In this document: positions 1 through 8,959 of the stretch, in pieces
How positions within the stretch are numbered: the stretch's first letter is position 1
How the letters are laid out: each line of letters opens with the position of its first letter
Assembly: GCA_012934845.2 (NCBI GenBank)
Contig: WNNJ02001657.1
Coordinates: 19,508 to 83,507 of the forward strand
Length of the DNA: 64,000 bases
Direction: 5' to 3'
DNA from: Pomphorhynchus laevis
Lineage: Eukaryota > Acanthocephala > Palaeacanthocephala > Echinorhynchida > Pomphorhynchidae
Program-made: the position numbers and the translations under genes
Notes under the pieces: generated by a model
Seen by the model: only the letters and a program-made list of their open reading frames with translations
Told to the model about the DNA's origin: nothing
The model's database searches: none

Positions 1-172
1 TTACTGTCACTTCTTGGGTAGTTTCGTTGCAACACAAAGACTTCGCAGCTCCCCGATGTTTCCACCGTTGTCAATGGAACGAATCCAGAAACGAGTTGAA
101 GTCCTGCGTCGCACTACACGAAAATTTATGACGGTGAAGTTACTTTCACCGTTAGCTACTCTGTTGCTAATT
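1..172 (+). pseudogene. RT C-terminal (thumb) remnant, CR1-like
   Basis: One reading frame stays open across this edge segment. It contains SSPMFPPLSMERIQKRVEV followed by LRRTTRKFM. This resembles the region after the RT catalytic core of CR1-like LINEs; the intact A1 copy has SPACYPETTYERRALEKVF at the same place. The upstream part lies outside the window and the homology stops where repeat R1 begins. The match is short and judged by eye, so it is tentative. Confidence 0.3.
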
Positions 173-306
173 AAATCAGCTAACTGAGTCTACGTATTTA
201 ATATAATTATAAAATAAACAAAACATAATAATGCTAAATCAAAATTTAATAATTAAATAATAAAATTAATAATTGTTTTTAGATTTTCTATAAAATCTAA
301 AAACAA
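173..306. repeat. Repeat R1, copy 1, ending in a perfect hairpin
   Basis: A roughly 120-bp A+T-rich unit starting AAATCAGCTAACTGAGTC recurs nearly unchanged at 1800-1920 and truncated at 37714-37802; a diverged inverted core lies at 50013-50040. In this copy the last 30 bases (277-306) form a perfect 13-bp inverted repeat around CTAT, and the family A ORF1 fragment begins directly after it. It carries no coding sequence. It could be the end of an unrecognised element or a short non-autonomous repeat. Confidence 0.6.
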
Positions 307-1010
307 AATCGCTCTTTGCTTGTTTCAGTCGAGTTCTGTCCTAAATCGAAAGATCTCTGCGAAGGATCAATCCAGTACATGCAAGATGATATTTTACAGC
401 TAATGTACACATATCGGGCGTTGCTAATATGACCTTTAGAAGGCGTGGACTGTTATCTGATATTATTTTCCCCAGTCTATAAAGGTGGAGAACTCTGAAT
501 TGCTGCAGCTCAGTAGGGGAACAGGTGTGTAATAGCTCAGAGAAGAAGGATTGTACAGCTTTGACGTCATGCTGTACATGTAAATGGTTGTTAGTAGCAG
601 ATGATTCCCTTATATTAGCTATGATTAGACACTGTGATCTATCATAAGTCCGGCGAATAGGGACAGTTAATGAGTTATTTAGGGACACTGAATTGTAGTA
701 AGAATTTGTAGATTTAAGTAGCAAGTTTGTTGATTGTAAAGAACTCGGAGGTCCGCTACATGATGTTACAGAGACAAACGAATTTGTGAAATCAGGTGTT
801 TTCTTTTCGTAGCTCAGAGTGTTCTTGTCTAGATCTACACATTTTTCAGGTGAAGTTTGAAAAGTCTGATCAAATGCTGATGGAGGCTGTTGTGAATTGC
901 AGTGGGAGATCCTTTCTTGACGCTGTGCAATAACATGAAGAGCTGGCGCCGACTCATCGCCTTTCTCCTCGACAGGTTCAGTTATATCGTTCAGTTATAT
1001 CGAGTTTTCA
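307..1010 (-). pseudogene. Family A (CR1-like) ORF1 fragment
   Basis: The minus-strand frame is open from about 1010 down to a TAG at 341-343 and resumes for about 12 codons beyond it. It contains QCLIIANIRES, LYRLGKIISDNSPRLLKV and LRRDLSI. These align with QCLIIANVKES, AFRLGKISNELRPRLLKV and LLRDLSI in the ORF1 of A1, so this is the middle and C-terminal half of a related nucleic-acid-binding ORF1 protein. The N-terminal zinc-finger part and ORF2 are absent. The stop falls immediately after DLSI, where A1 reads on as ADRSRLKEAKSE and this copy as DRTRLKQAKSD. Confidence 0.75.
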
Positions 1011-1237
1011 TCGATTTCATTGTTTGTTCTCAAAAATGTCGTTGATTGGAAGATAAATGTCGTTGATTGTCATAAGATTGTGTGTTTAAGCAGAATTTCA
1101 AAACCAAAATTCCTTGATTCCAACGAACGTTTTTTGTATATTAGATTTTATATTTTTATTTTGTAATGAACCAAACCAGGCTTTATTCAATATATAGAAA
1201 AATGTAAAAGTAGAAACATGTAAACATAGTTCAGTTA

Positions 1238-1792
1238 TTAAGTCACAACATTCACCCCCACAATATAGTCTTTATACCGAGAAGGTAAACGTCTTGCACG
1301 TCGATTCAGAGCCTCGTTGTCAACGCCAGTGTCTTGATTTTTCATCCATATTGTGGTAGTCTTCTCGGCATCATTAAGTGTTGACACTTCGATAGAGCTT
1401 CCTTTGTGATCCATCACATGATCAAGCGGTGTACCCGAGTTCATAAAATCGTTTCTTGGAAATTCGCGGGCATCGGTTACCGGATAATTATCAGATAACG
1501 TATCTTTATCGCTATTTTTGTCGTAGTCCATCAAATGACGAGGATATCGAGCTAGATCCCGAGTGGAGACGGTACATTCGCGGTTGTCGCCCGTTCTAAT
1601 TATAGCGAATTTAGGGTTAGCATTAATCAAATGGGCTTTCTTTACAGACTCGCAGTACTTAGAACCCGGCGTAAAGTTGCAAACCCAAACAGGTCCACTA
1701 CTGGTTAACCAGTGAGGTATTCCGCTTGATATTGGGGGCGATTTTCTTTTAAAATTGAACATACGCTCGTGAGGGGGATAATTTGTATCAAT
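1238..1792 (-). mobile_element. Gypsy-like LTR retrotransposon fossil, 3' end of pol (candidate)
   Basis: A 174-residue minus-strand frame ends in an arginine-rich tail (RRARRLPSRYKDYIV) and contains GPVWVCNFTPGSKY followed by a basic/aromatic stretch. This layout recalls the integrase C-terminal region and polyprotein tail of Gypsy-group elements (consensus like D-x-V-W-V-R-N-F-x-x-G-x-K-W, then an R-rich R-x-R-R-x-P-x-R-Y end). Only this pol 3' piece is present. No protease, RT, RNase H or LTR pair is seen, although R1 copies flank the wider interval. It is a broken, isolated fossil. The call rests on a short visual motif match. Confidence 0.45.
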
Positions 1793-1799
1793 ACATAGT

Positions 1800-1920
1800 A
1801 AATCAGCTAACTGAGTCTACGTATTTAATTTAATTATAAAATAAACAAAACATAATAATGCTAAATCAAAATTTAATAATTAAATAATAAAATTAATAAT
1901 TGTTTTTAGATTTTCTATAA
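1800..1920. repeat. Repeat R1, copy 2
   Basis: This copy is near-identical to 173-293 over about 120 bp, including the distal GTTTTTAGATTTTCTATA. It diverges after that point, so the perfect hairpin of copy 1 is lost. The two copies are in direct orientation 1.63 kb apart and bracket the family A ORF1 fragment and the Gypsy fossil. Confidence 0.6.
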
Positions 1921-1939
1921 TTTAAATCAAGTTAAAAAA

Positions 1940-3120
1940 ATGAAATTTAAAATAAACGTCATTTTTATGAATTGACTAATAAATAACAGACGTTGTATCA
2001 GAATAAGAATTAGAGGTCATCAGGAGGAACTGCTATGCTATCAGGTTTCGGCCCCTAACTCCTCTACCCAACATAGCAGCGGGGCCAAATACATGCTAAT
2101 GATGTATTTCCTCTGAAATAACTATCTAGTATCTTATTCTAATGCAAAGTATATTATTTATTATCCATCCATAAAAATTTTGCCACTTAAGAGTTTAAAT
2201 TTATTCTTTATATTATTGTGTTGATTTATATATTTTACTATTTTCTGCTTGATGTTATTTTTATAGTAACCTAGTTTAAAATATGTATCTATTAAATTAT
2301 TTAAATGATTTTGAAGAAAGCCAATATCATTACACATTGTTGCAATTCTTAAATTTTCATTATTTAATGTATTATATTTTATATTATATGGTATGCATGA
2401 ATGCTCATGCAAAATATGTTTCTTGTAAATTTAAATATGTCATCTTTACGATATAAATTAATAGTAGTTTTAGTTAATGTTAATTTAATGTTCATATCTA
2501 GATATACACACTTCTTTATCATTAATATTGGTTTTGTTAAGAATAAGGCTTTCTGGATAAATTTGTTCACTAATTGAATAAAAATTATTAGAGTTAAATA
2601 CTCATATATCATCAATGTATCGAAACATATATTTCATATATTTATATTGTTTAGATTTAGTTTTTACACAGTTATGAACAAATTCATATTCTATAAAGCT
2701 TAAAAACAAGTCAGCTATAATTGGGCTACTATTACCACCCATTGGAACACCTTTTACTTGTCTAAATATAGATGTCCCTACTTTTAAATAATTTTGATTT
2801 ACCAAATATTAAAGGATTCTATTAATTCGATTTTATCCATATGTTTATTTATTCTATGGTTTAATTTTTGTTAGATAGGCGTTATAATTATTATAGCATA
2901 TATATGTATATATTTTTTCGGATATAAGATTAATTAATTTTACTAACGATTTTTTAATATCTACTAAATCTAGATTTGTATAAAGCGTACTAAAATCGTA
3001 TGTATTTATATTTTGAAAATTTATTCCTTTTGTCTGTTCTAAAAATTATTTTGTAGAATTAATACTGAAATAGTGTTTTATACCAGTATTAATTTCGATT
3101 ACCTTGCAATATTTTTTAAA
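1940..3120 (-). mobile_element. Penelope-like retroelement PLE1 (decayed)
   Basis: Minus-strand translation gives the diagnostic Penelope RT series: INTYDFSTLYTNLD near 2980 (motif A), FRQVKGVPMGGNSSPIIADL near 2720 (motif B), MKYMFRYIDDI near 2610 (motif C), then LDMNIKLT. A thumb-like segment follows (LQNHLNNLIDTYFKLGYYKNN) and ends at IFMDG. The frame is interrupted several times by shifts and stops. No GIY-YIG endonuclease module follows the thumb; the sequence goes straight into a structured non-coding segment. The same arrangement is seen in PLE2, so the endonuclease may be genuinely missing from this lineage. RT identity is secure; the 5' boundary is not. Confidence 0.8.
2011..2115 (-). 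other. Structured 3' segment of PLE1 (possible ribozyme or RT-recognition RNA)
   Basis: Three complementary segment pairs are interleaved: 2011-2016 (or 2023-2028) with 2060-2066, 2030-2037 with 2072-2079, and 2050-2055 with 2081-2086. A separate hairpin follows at 2087-2114 (AAATACAT/ATGTATTT). In the element's sense the strand also carries GAAAC directly after the GGGGCC arm and CTGATGA further on. These are hammerhead core boxes, but in the order GAAAC then CTGATGA and without canonical stem spacing. The segment is near-identical in PLE2 (27732-27836). Confidence 0.5.
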
Positions 3121-3177
3121 ATGTGCTTTAATAAAGCACATTTTAAAATGTGCTTTATTGCACATTTTAAAATGTGC
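3118..3177. repeat. Alternating inverted repeats of AAAATGTGC
   Basis: AAAATGTGC and its complement GCACATTTT alternate five times. The first pair forms a 12-bp stem (AAAATGTGCTTT/AAAGCACATTTT) with a 3-nt loop. It sits at the upstream edge of recognisable PLE1 RT sequence and may mark the element's end or a cruciform-prone rearrangement site. Confidence 0.6.
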
Positions 3178-3261
3178 CTAAAAAAGTTTGAGAGATTAAT
3201 ATACACAATATTTTAAATCAAAAATCATGCATATCCCATAATATTTCATATATTAGTTCAC

Positions 3262-3411
3262 TAGTTTGAACTTTCTTGGCTGCTTAATAAACTACTTACA
3301 ATCGTCAATTTTATATCGTCAAGAGAAGAAAATTTATAACTGTTCTAGCAAATTACAAAATTCACGCAGAATAGTTTGAACTTTCTTGGCTGCTTAATAA
3401 ACTACTTACAA
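3262..3411 (+). repeat. 40-bp direct repeat upstream of A1
   Basis: The 40-bp sequence starting TAGTTTGAACTTTCTTGGCT occurs at 3262-3301 and again at 3372-3411, 110 bp apart, with unrelated DNA after each. It lies 190-340 bp before the A1 ORF1 start. It could be a duplicated 5'-UTR (promoter) module of A1 or a pre-existing host duplication. Confidence 0.6.
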
Positions 3412-3598
3412 ATAATAATCAAAAGTTCAAAGTAAATACATTCTATACAATATCATTACATTACAACGACTACATCGATAGCAACGATTACTTCAACGGA
3501 GTTAAAAAGTCTTGGTTATTAAAATTCTTACAATAAAATACATACAATAATTGTTCAATTATATTTGAACAATCAAAGACGAATCGAGAATCCTGATA

Positions 3599-4780
3599 AT
3601 GTGTGCCAAGAAGAAAAATGCATCAAGAGGCAGGCAAGCAAACTCAGGGGATACCGACAACAACAGGAAATTCGAGAGTGTACAAGTGGAATGTTCAACT
3701 AGCGGTTGTCAAATTTGGACATCGGTAACACATATTTGTGATTTTGGTGATGATACCGGTGACGGGCCACCATTCTATTGCGGATTTTGTGCGGCGAAGC
3801 AAATCAATGTGTTGGTTGAACGTTTAAACCAATTGGAAAAGGTATTGCAGTGTGACGGATTTGGTCAAGTTCCAAATGGATCTATCCCGGTAAACGCAGC
3901 TTCTACCGAATGCGTATCAGCTGAATGCAACCTACACAAACGTGCTACCTTGGCTAACATCCCCAAATCACAGTCTGGTAGTAATAACAACCGGGTGGAT
4001 AACGACGAACCGAACGTATCTGCTGTCCCCTTAGAAATGGCTCACAACTCGCAAATGCAAATATCGCGACGACGATCTTCAGTAATAACCTCACAACCTC
4101 AACATGAATCCATAAAATCCTCAATAATGACGCCAGGTAACATTCAACATGATGTAGGCATGACTAGGTCTGTACTTCTTAGAGGTGTTTCAAAAGCAAA
4201 TGTGATTAACTCTCAAGACACTCCTTCACTTAATAGCATGGCATCTGCATATGACTTTCGTCAGGTACCTCGAAGAAGGGAAGATTTTCATAACCGTGAA
4301 CAGTGTTTAATTATTGCAAACGTAAAGGAATCTGTCGCTATAAATAGCCAGGCACGATTAGACGACGACTTGGGACATCTACAATCCATTCTTTCGGTGG
4401 TATTGCATGAATGTCAAGACGAAGTTGTTAAGAGCATGAAGATAAAGGCCGCTTTTCGTCTCGGTAAGATAAGTAATGAGTTGAGACCCAGACTGCTCAA
4501 AGTAGTGTTCAACTCCGCTGAAATTATTCACATAATCTTTAACGGCGCATATCGTTTGAAAGGGTCGAGTATACGTCTGCTACGCGATCTGAGCATAGCT
4601 GATCGATCACGTTTGAAAGAGGCTAAATCAGAGTTAGCATGTCGATTAGAGTTGGGTGAAAAGAATTTGACAATACAAAATTTTCGAGTTGTGCGGAGGC
4701 GTCTACATATTCATTGGAAGGGACTGTCAGATGTGATCAATCCTGCAAGCCTTCTTACCACTTTGGCGCCCTCCGCCTAA
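3599..4780 (+). CDS. A1 ORF1: zinc-finger RNA-binding protein
   Basis: This 393-residue protein starts at an ATG at 3599. Residues about 32-65 hold a PHD-like Cys pattern, with CSTSGCQIWTS, a further Cys and then FYCGFC. A short putative coiled-coil region (VLVERLNQLEKVLQ) follows. The middle is Ser/Asn-rich and low in conservation. The C-terminal third (QCLIIANVKES to FRVVRRRLHIHWKG) is the part shared with the fragments at 307-1010 and 13387-14440. In CR1/L2 elements such ORF1 proteins bind the element RNA and act as chaperones; that role is inferred here. The final 121 nt overlap ORF2 in the -1 frame. Confidence 0.85.
   Translation: MCAKKKNASRGRQANSGDTDNNRKFESVQVECSTSGCQIWTSVTHICDFGDDTGDGPPFYCGFCAAKQINVLVERLNQLEKVLQCDGFGQVPNGSIPVNAASTECVSAECNLHKRATLANIPKSQSGSNNNRVDNDEPNVSAVPLEMAHNSQMQISRRRSSVITSQPQHESIKSSIMTPGNIQHDVGMTRSVLLRGVSKANVINSQDTPSLNSMASAYDFRQVPRRREDFHNREQCLIIANVKESVAINSQARLDDDLGHLQSILSVVLHECQDEVVKSMKIKAAFRLGKISNELRPRLLKVVFNSAEIIHIIFNGAYRLKGSSIRLLRDLSIADRSRLKEAKSELACRLELGEKNLTIQNFRVVRRRLHIHWKGLSDVINPASLLTTLAPSA
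4678..4684 (+). promoter_or_regulatory. Candidate -1 frameshift heptamer A_AAT_TTT
   Basis: The ORF1 codons CAA AAT TTT CGA give the X_XXY_YYZ pattern A_AAT_TTT in the ORF1 frame, 18 nt after the ORF2 frame opens at 4660. A -1 slip here enters the ORF2 frame. ORF2 has no ATG before the endonuclease domain. By chance such an in-frame pattern is expected about once in six overlaps of this length, so it is suggestive only. Termination-reinitiation is the alternative. Confidence 0.4.
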
Positions 4781-7674
4781 GACGTGAAATATTCACTGTT
4801 TCACCTTGCCTCAATGTCGATCGGTGTATTCGTGAATTTCGAAAATCTCTTCGCGATTTTTCCTTCAAGTTGAGCACAAATAATGGTGGTTTAAAAATCA
4901 TTTACTCGAATATTCGTAGTCTACTTAATAAGTTAGATGAAATAAAATGTCTCTTTCAAGATATCGTACCAGATGTAGGTATTTTCACAGAATCTTGGCT
5001 TAGTTCGTCAATAGCAGACGTAGATATATTCATTGAGGGATACAGCATAAGTAGAAGTGATAGAGCAGGGAAAATTGGAGGAGGTGTTATCGCGTATATC
5101 TCTAATAGGCTTCAATTCCGAGTAATTGAAACTCTTAGTGATGCTATTAACCATAATGAAGCATTGTGTATTAGGCTATATTGTCAACACCCAATAACGG
5201 TATTGACTGTGTATCGTTCTCCAAGATCAAACACAGATAGCATAGCTGCTTTAATGGAGAGAAGTAGTTATTGTGATAGATTTGTTGTACTCGGTGATTT
5301 CAACATGCCATCTGTGAATTGGGTTAATTACACTTCCAATGACTCGGATGTCGAGAGTTTGAAGCTACTTGGCTTAATAAACAGCTTAGCTCTTAAGCAA
5401 CATGTCAGTCAGAGTACAAGATTTTCACAGGATTCACATTCACTTTTGGATTTATGCCTTACTGTACCATATGACATTCTTGATAGATTAAGCTATCTGG
5501 ACCCAATAGGTCATTCAGATCATGTGGTCATTTCGATTGGTCTGAGCGATGTCTACTCACATGGCGTAAATCCGACGTCGTCTGTAAACCCATTCAGAAC
5601 TGACTTTGCTCTAGTAAATAAATATCTCGTTGGGGTAAAGTGGTTGGATGCTTTTGATGTTGGCGTCGAATATTCATGGCAGTTTTTCAGGGATACTCTG
5701 TACCACCTCCTTAATCGTTTCTCACCTCTTCAGAGTAAACACTGTTTGACATCGATCTCACCGCCTTGGTTTAATAGCGACATAAAACATGCTTTAAAGA
5801 TGAGACGTAAGGCCTTTAATAACTATCGTAAAGATAGAGCTAATTTCAGCACTTATAAGAAATGGCGAAACCTCGTTACGTCCATGAAGCGAACTGGTAG
5901 GCGATCTTTCGAAAATCAACTAAGTATAAACTGTCACCGTGATCCCCGCTCTTTCTTTAGGTATGTGACTGCTAAGCATACGCGCTGTAAACCTATAAAT
6001 TGTATTCAACGTGACGATGGGAAATTCATAACTGATTCTTTGCAGATAACAAATATGTTTAGAAATCATTTCCATTCTTTGAATCTTGACCATAAGGATG
6101 TGACAATGGGTGATCCGTGTACATTTACATGGCCCGGAGATGACACCAGCGACCTCTTCCGATGTGATGATGTTCTCCAAGAGCTTCGGAAACTTAAATG
6201 CAAAGCAGGTGCGGGTCCAGATGGCTTGCCGCCAGTATATCTGCGCAACATCGCTGACATAATATGTCATCCGCTTTACAATATTTTCTCTGCGTCTGTT
6301 GCTTTTGGCGTTGTTCCTTCTGATTGGCAGAATTCCATCATCTGTCCTATTTATAAGAAAGGGGATAGTTCGTCCATTGACAATTATAGGCCTATTAGTC
6401 TCACTTGCGTGTGTTGTCGTGTGCTAGAAAGATTGATTAAGCGACGAATAATAGAATTTCTAAATAGATTTCAAATTTTGAACCCAGCACAGCATGGCTT
6501 CCGAAAAGGTTATTCCACGACTACTAATCTTGTACATGCACGTGAAAATTGGTATCACTATTATGATCAAGGCATACCAGTTGATGTCATTTTCTTTGAT
6601 TTCTCAAAAGCGTTCGACTCAGTTAATCACACGCGTCTTATTGAGAAGTTGGAGCACATTCATCTTGATAAGAGGATCATAAACTGGATTCGTGTATTCC
6701 TTTCCAACCGACAAAGTGTCGTACGAGTAAATGAGTCGCTGTCGAGTCCATTTCCAGTGTTGTTAGGTGTTCCACAGGGAAGTGTATTGGGTCCCATCTT
6801 ATTCAGTCTTTATATCAACGATTTGATACCAAATATCAGTTCATTCAGTTTATTATATGCAGATGATCTTAAAGTTTGGCGACCTATTATTTCCGATCTT
6901 GACAAACAGCATTTACAAAGCGACGTCGACGTTATATCCAATTGGTCTATACGAAATCACTTGAGGATCAATTCCGCTAAATGTACATGTATGCGTATAT
7001 CACGAAGATCATGTGATCATCTTGGAGGTGAGTACCAGTTTGGTTCAATTAGTATCGAAAGAACCCACTCATATAAAGATTTGGGAGTTTGGGTTTGTGC
7101 TGACTTATCCACTCGAAAGCATTCAGACTACGTGTGTTGCATCACAAAACGCTTAATAGGGCATACTCGTCGAGCTCTGATAGGCATAGATCCGTCATGT
7201 TACCATACCTTAGCAAATGCGTTTTTCTTGAGCCATATCTTATACGCATCGCCAGCTTGTTATCCCGAAACTACTTATGAGCGTCGTGCATTAGAGAAAG
7301 TGTTCAGATCAACAACTAAATTAGTCTCAGGGCTGCATATTTATGGCTACGCGAAACGCCTCCAGATATTAAATATGCCTTGTCTGCGATATATCCGTGA
7401 CAAGCGAGATCTCTCTCTTGTTTGGAAAATTCTGCATACTAAAGATCATCCACTGTCACATCTACTGCAACTGAGAGGTCAACCTTCTCTTCGCGGACAT
7501 CCCCTGATGCTGAAAACACAAAGGTACATGCATGCAGTTTCCTGCTTTGCCAAACGAGTCGTACGATCATGGAATTCGCTTCAGAGTGCGACCGTTTTGT
7601 CGTCTACTGCTTCAAGTTTTTGCGCCCTACTGGATGATGACCCTTCCTTCTCAAGACAACGGTGGGATTTTTAG
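4714..7674 (+). CDS. A1 ORF2: endonuclease-reverse transcriptase
   Basis: This frame of about 986 residues runs from a TTG at 4714 and is open upstream to 4660. There is no ATG before about residue 180, so normal initiation is unlikely. It has an AP-like endonuclease: IIYSNIRSLLNKLDEI near residue 65, TESWL, VLGDFNMPSVNW near 194 and DPIGHSDHVV. The reverse transcriptase follows: FFDFSKAFDSVNH near 628, GVPQGSVLGPILFSLYIND near 685 and LLYADDLKVW near 715. A thumb and C-terminal region end at RQRWDF. All catalytic motifs are intact. Members nick the target and prime reverse transcription from it. There is no RNase H domain. Confidence 0.9.
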   Translation: MEGTVRCDQSCKPSYHFGALRLRREIFTVSPCLNVDRCIREFRKSLRDFSFKLSTNNGGLKIIYSNIRSLLNKLDEIKCLFQDIVPDVGIFTESWLSSSIADVDIFIEGYSISRSDRAGKIGGGVIAYISNRLQFRVIETLSDAINHNEALCIRLYCQHPITVLTVYRSPRSNTDSIAALMERSSYCDRFVVLGDFNMPSVNWVNYTSNDSDVESLKLLGLINSLALKQHVSQSTRFSQDSHSLLDLCLTVPYDILDRLSYLDPIGHSDHVVISIGLSDVYSHGVNPTSSVNPFRTDFALVNKYLVGVKWLDAFDVGVEYSWQFFRDTLYHLLNRFSPLQSKHCLTSISPPWFNSDIKHALKMRRKAFNNYRKDRANFSTYKKWRNLVTSMKRTGRRSFENQLSINCHRDPRSFFRYVTAKHTRCKPINCIQRDDGKFITDSLQITNMFRNHFHSLNLDHKDVTMGDPCTFTWPGDDTSDLFRCDDVLQELRKLKCKAGAGPDGLPPVYLRNIADIICHPLYNIFSASVAFGVVPSDWQNSIICPIYKKGDSSSIDNYRPISLTCVCCRVLERLIKRRIIEFLNRFQILNPAQHGFRKGYSTTTNLVHARENWYHYYDQGIPVDVIFFDFSKAFDSVNHTRLIEKLEHIHLDKRIINWIRVFLSNRQSVVRVNESLSSPFPVLLGVPQGSVLGPILFSLYINDLIPNISSFSLLYADDLKVWRPIISDLDKQHLQSDVDVISNWSIRNHLRINSAKCTCMRISRRSCDHLGGEYQFGSISIERTHSYKDLGVWVCADLSTRKHSDYVCCITKRLIGHTRRALIGIDPSCYHTLANAFFLSHILYASPACYPETTYERRALEKVFRSTTKLVSGLHIYGYAKRLQILNMPCLRYIRDKRDLSLVWKILHTKDHPLSHLLQLRGQPSLRGHPLMLKTQRYMHAVSCFAKRVVRSWNSLQSATVLSSTASSFCALLDDDPSFSRQRWDF

Positions 7675-7796
7675 TAGTTTATTTGATGATGGAGGGACAA
7701 AACGACTCTTATTCTTTTTATTCTTTTTATTTTGTGAAGCAACTTGTAAAGAGCCTCGGCTCAATTCGTTGTCAATTAATAATAATAATAATTACT

Positions 7797-8600
7797 AACA
7801 TATCTAGGATGTACAGTCTTTGGTCCACAGTCATCATACATAAAGTTTAAAATCTGCCGCGATAACTCATATTAGAACAACTTGAACACAGTTTGCTGCC
7901 ACGACGAAGAATATTTTCTAAGTCATTCAACTCTTTTTTGAACGTTGGAAAACTGGCTTGTATCGCGATCTTAATATGTGGTCTTACAAGTGCATTAAAT
8001 AGAATTCTAAAACATGTGGGTGACATGATAACATACTATAATAACAATAATAACATACTTCCGTTTTACGATAACCTAACGGTAAAGAACACAAAATTAA
8101 ATAAAATTGATACTTATGAAATCGTAATTTACACAAAAATATTTAAAATGTCAAAATATATTAGAACTTATAGGGGAGACACATTGCCTAAATTTCGCTA
8201 TACGTTGGTAGCATGATATACAAAGTGTGTTTATTTCAGCTTTAATAAATGCAAATGCAGCAATATCATACTGTTATTTAAGGTCAATCTAACGTTTACA
8301 CACAAATCTTTAAATTTGTTAATTTTCTTACCGGTATATTATCTAGTTTATTACCGCATTTTATCGTCCGGAGGGTCTTCTATCAAGTCATCTGGAAGCT
8401 CCAAATTGATGTTTTACTTTATAAACCCAGATGTTGTTCATTAGGGGATATTTTCCAATTGTGTTATATTTTATTTTAATTTATAATAAATTACAATTTA
8501 AAAGTATATCATCAAGTACAAACATTAAGTCTTCCAAGAAATAAAGAGCTATCGTTTGCTTACTTTAAATTTTCTTATCGTACTCTTAGCCTACTATTAA
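7797..8600 (-). pseudogene. CR1-like RT C-terminal remnant
   Basis: Minus-strand translation of 7805-8030 gives LFNALVRPHIKIAIQASFP, LENILRRGSKL, MSYRGRF and RLYILDM across changing frames. This is the thumb/C-terminal signature of CR1-like RTs (L-F-K-A-L-V-R-P-H-L-E-Y-A, then Q-R-R-A-T-K-L, then Y-x-x-R-L). It is not a close copy of A1, so a different CR1-like subfamily is implied. Between 8030 and 8600 only scattered compatible residues remain. Many stops and shifts; clearly dead. Confidence 0.5.
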
Positions 8601-8935
8601 TAATAATACAATAATTTATTTAACGTGACAAATGCGTGCAAAATGCACGCTTACATGACAACAAACAAACAAAAAAAAGAACATAAAAAGTCACAAATAA
8701 TTAGTTAGTTGTTGAAAAAGAATTGGATTTGGCGTTTGAAGTACGGCATAGATGTTGATTGGCGGATATGAATAGGCAGTTGATTCCACAAGAGAGGAGC
8801 AGCCACAACGAAGGAGCGGAAGCCAAAAGAGGTAGAGTAGATTGGGACATGTAAAAGAAGGGAATTACGGGAACGCAGAGCACAATACACAGTACGAGAA
8901 TTGTCGAGAAAAGGAAGGTATTGATATTCGCTTGT
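8598..8935 (-). mobile_element. Family C (L2-like) LINE 3' fragment
   Basis: The minus strand encodes the last 61 residues of the family C RT protein (CALRSRNSLLLHVPIYSTSF to FKRQIQFFFNN). The family 3' UTR follows, with the terminal stem-loop GCGTGCA-TTT-TGCACGC at about 8638-8654 and a TAAATAAATTATTG tail. It is nearly identical to the ends of C1 and C4. It is a 5'-truncated insertion of about 340 bp, typical of incomplete target-primed reverse transcription. Confidence 0.85.
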
Positions 8936-8959
8936 TTTAATTCTCGATTTTTGTATCGA

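Larger units (their letters stand above)
3262..7796 (+). mobile_element. CR1-like LINE A1, both ORFs open
   Basis: This is a two-ORF non-LTR element with a 5' leader, zinc-finger ORF1, EN-RT ORF2, a 3' UTR of about 120 bp and a short (TAA)n tail ending near 7796. Both ORFs are uninterrupted, unlike every other family A copy here, so A1 is the youngest and perhaps a mobilisation-competent copy. The 5' boundary is uncertain; I use the upstream 40-bp repeat as the outer limit. No clear target-site duplication was found by eye. Confidence 0.8.

Noticed and set aside
2001-2060. A canonical hammerhead ribozyme in PLE1 (CTGATGA plus GAAAC on the minus strand)
   Set aside because: The boxes occur in the order GAAAC then CTGATGA with only 22 nt between, too short for stems III and I, and the best stem II candidate is separated from GAAA by extra bases. 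I therefore call it only a structured segment.
2041-2090. HDV-like ribozyme at the same place
   Set aside because: Nested P1/P2 pairings can be drawn, but there is no P4 and no convincing P3/P1.1.
3118-3177. CRISPR-like array from alternating AAAATGTGC units
   Set aside because: The units are inverted and contiguous, with no unique spacers, in a eukaryotic repeat setting.
7893-8216. Plus-strand 107-residue ORF with an Asn run
   Set aside because: The minus strand of the same segment encodes a recognisable CR1-like RT thumb; the plus ORF is a shadow with low-complexity sequence.
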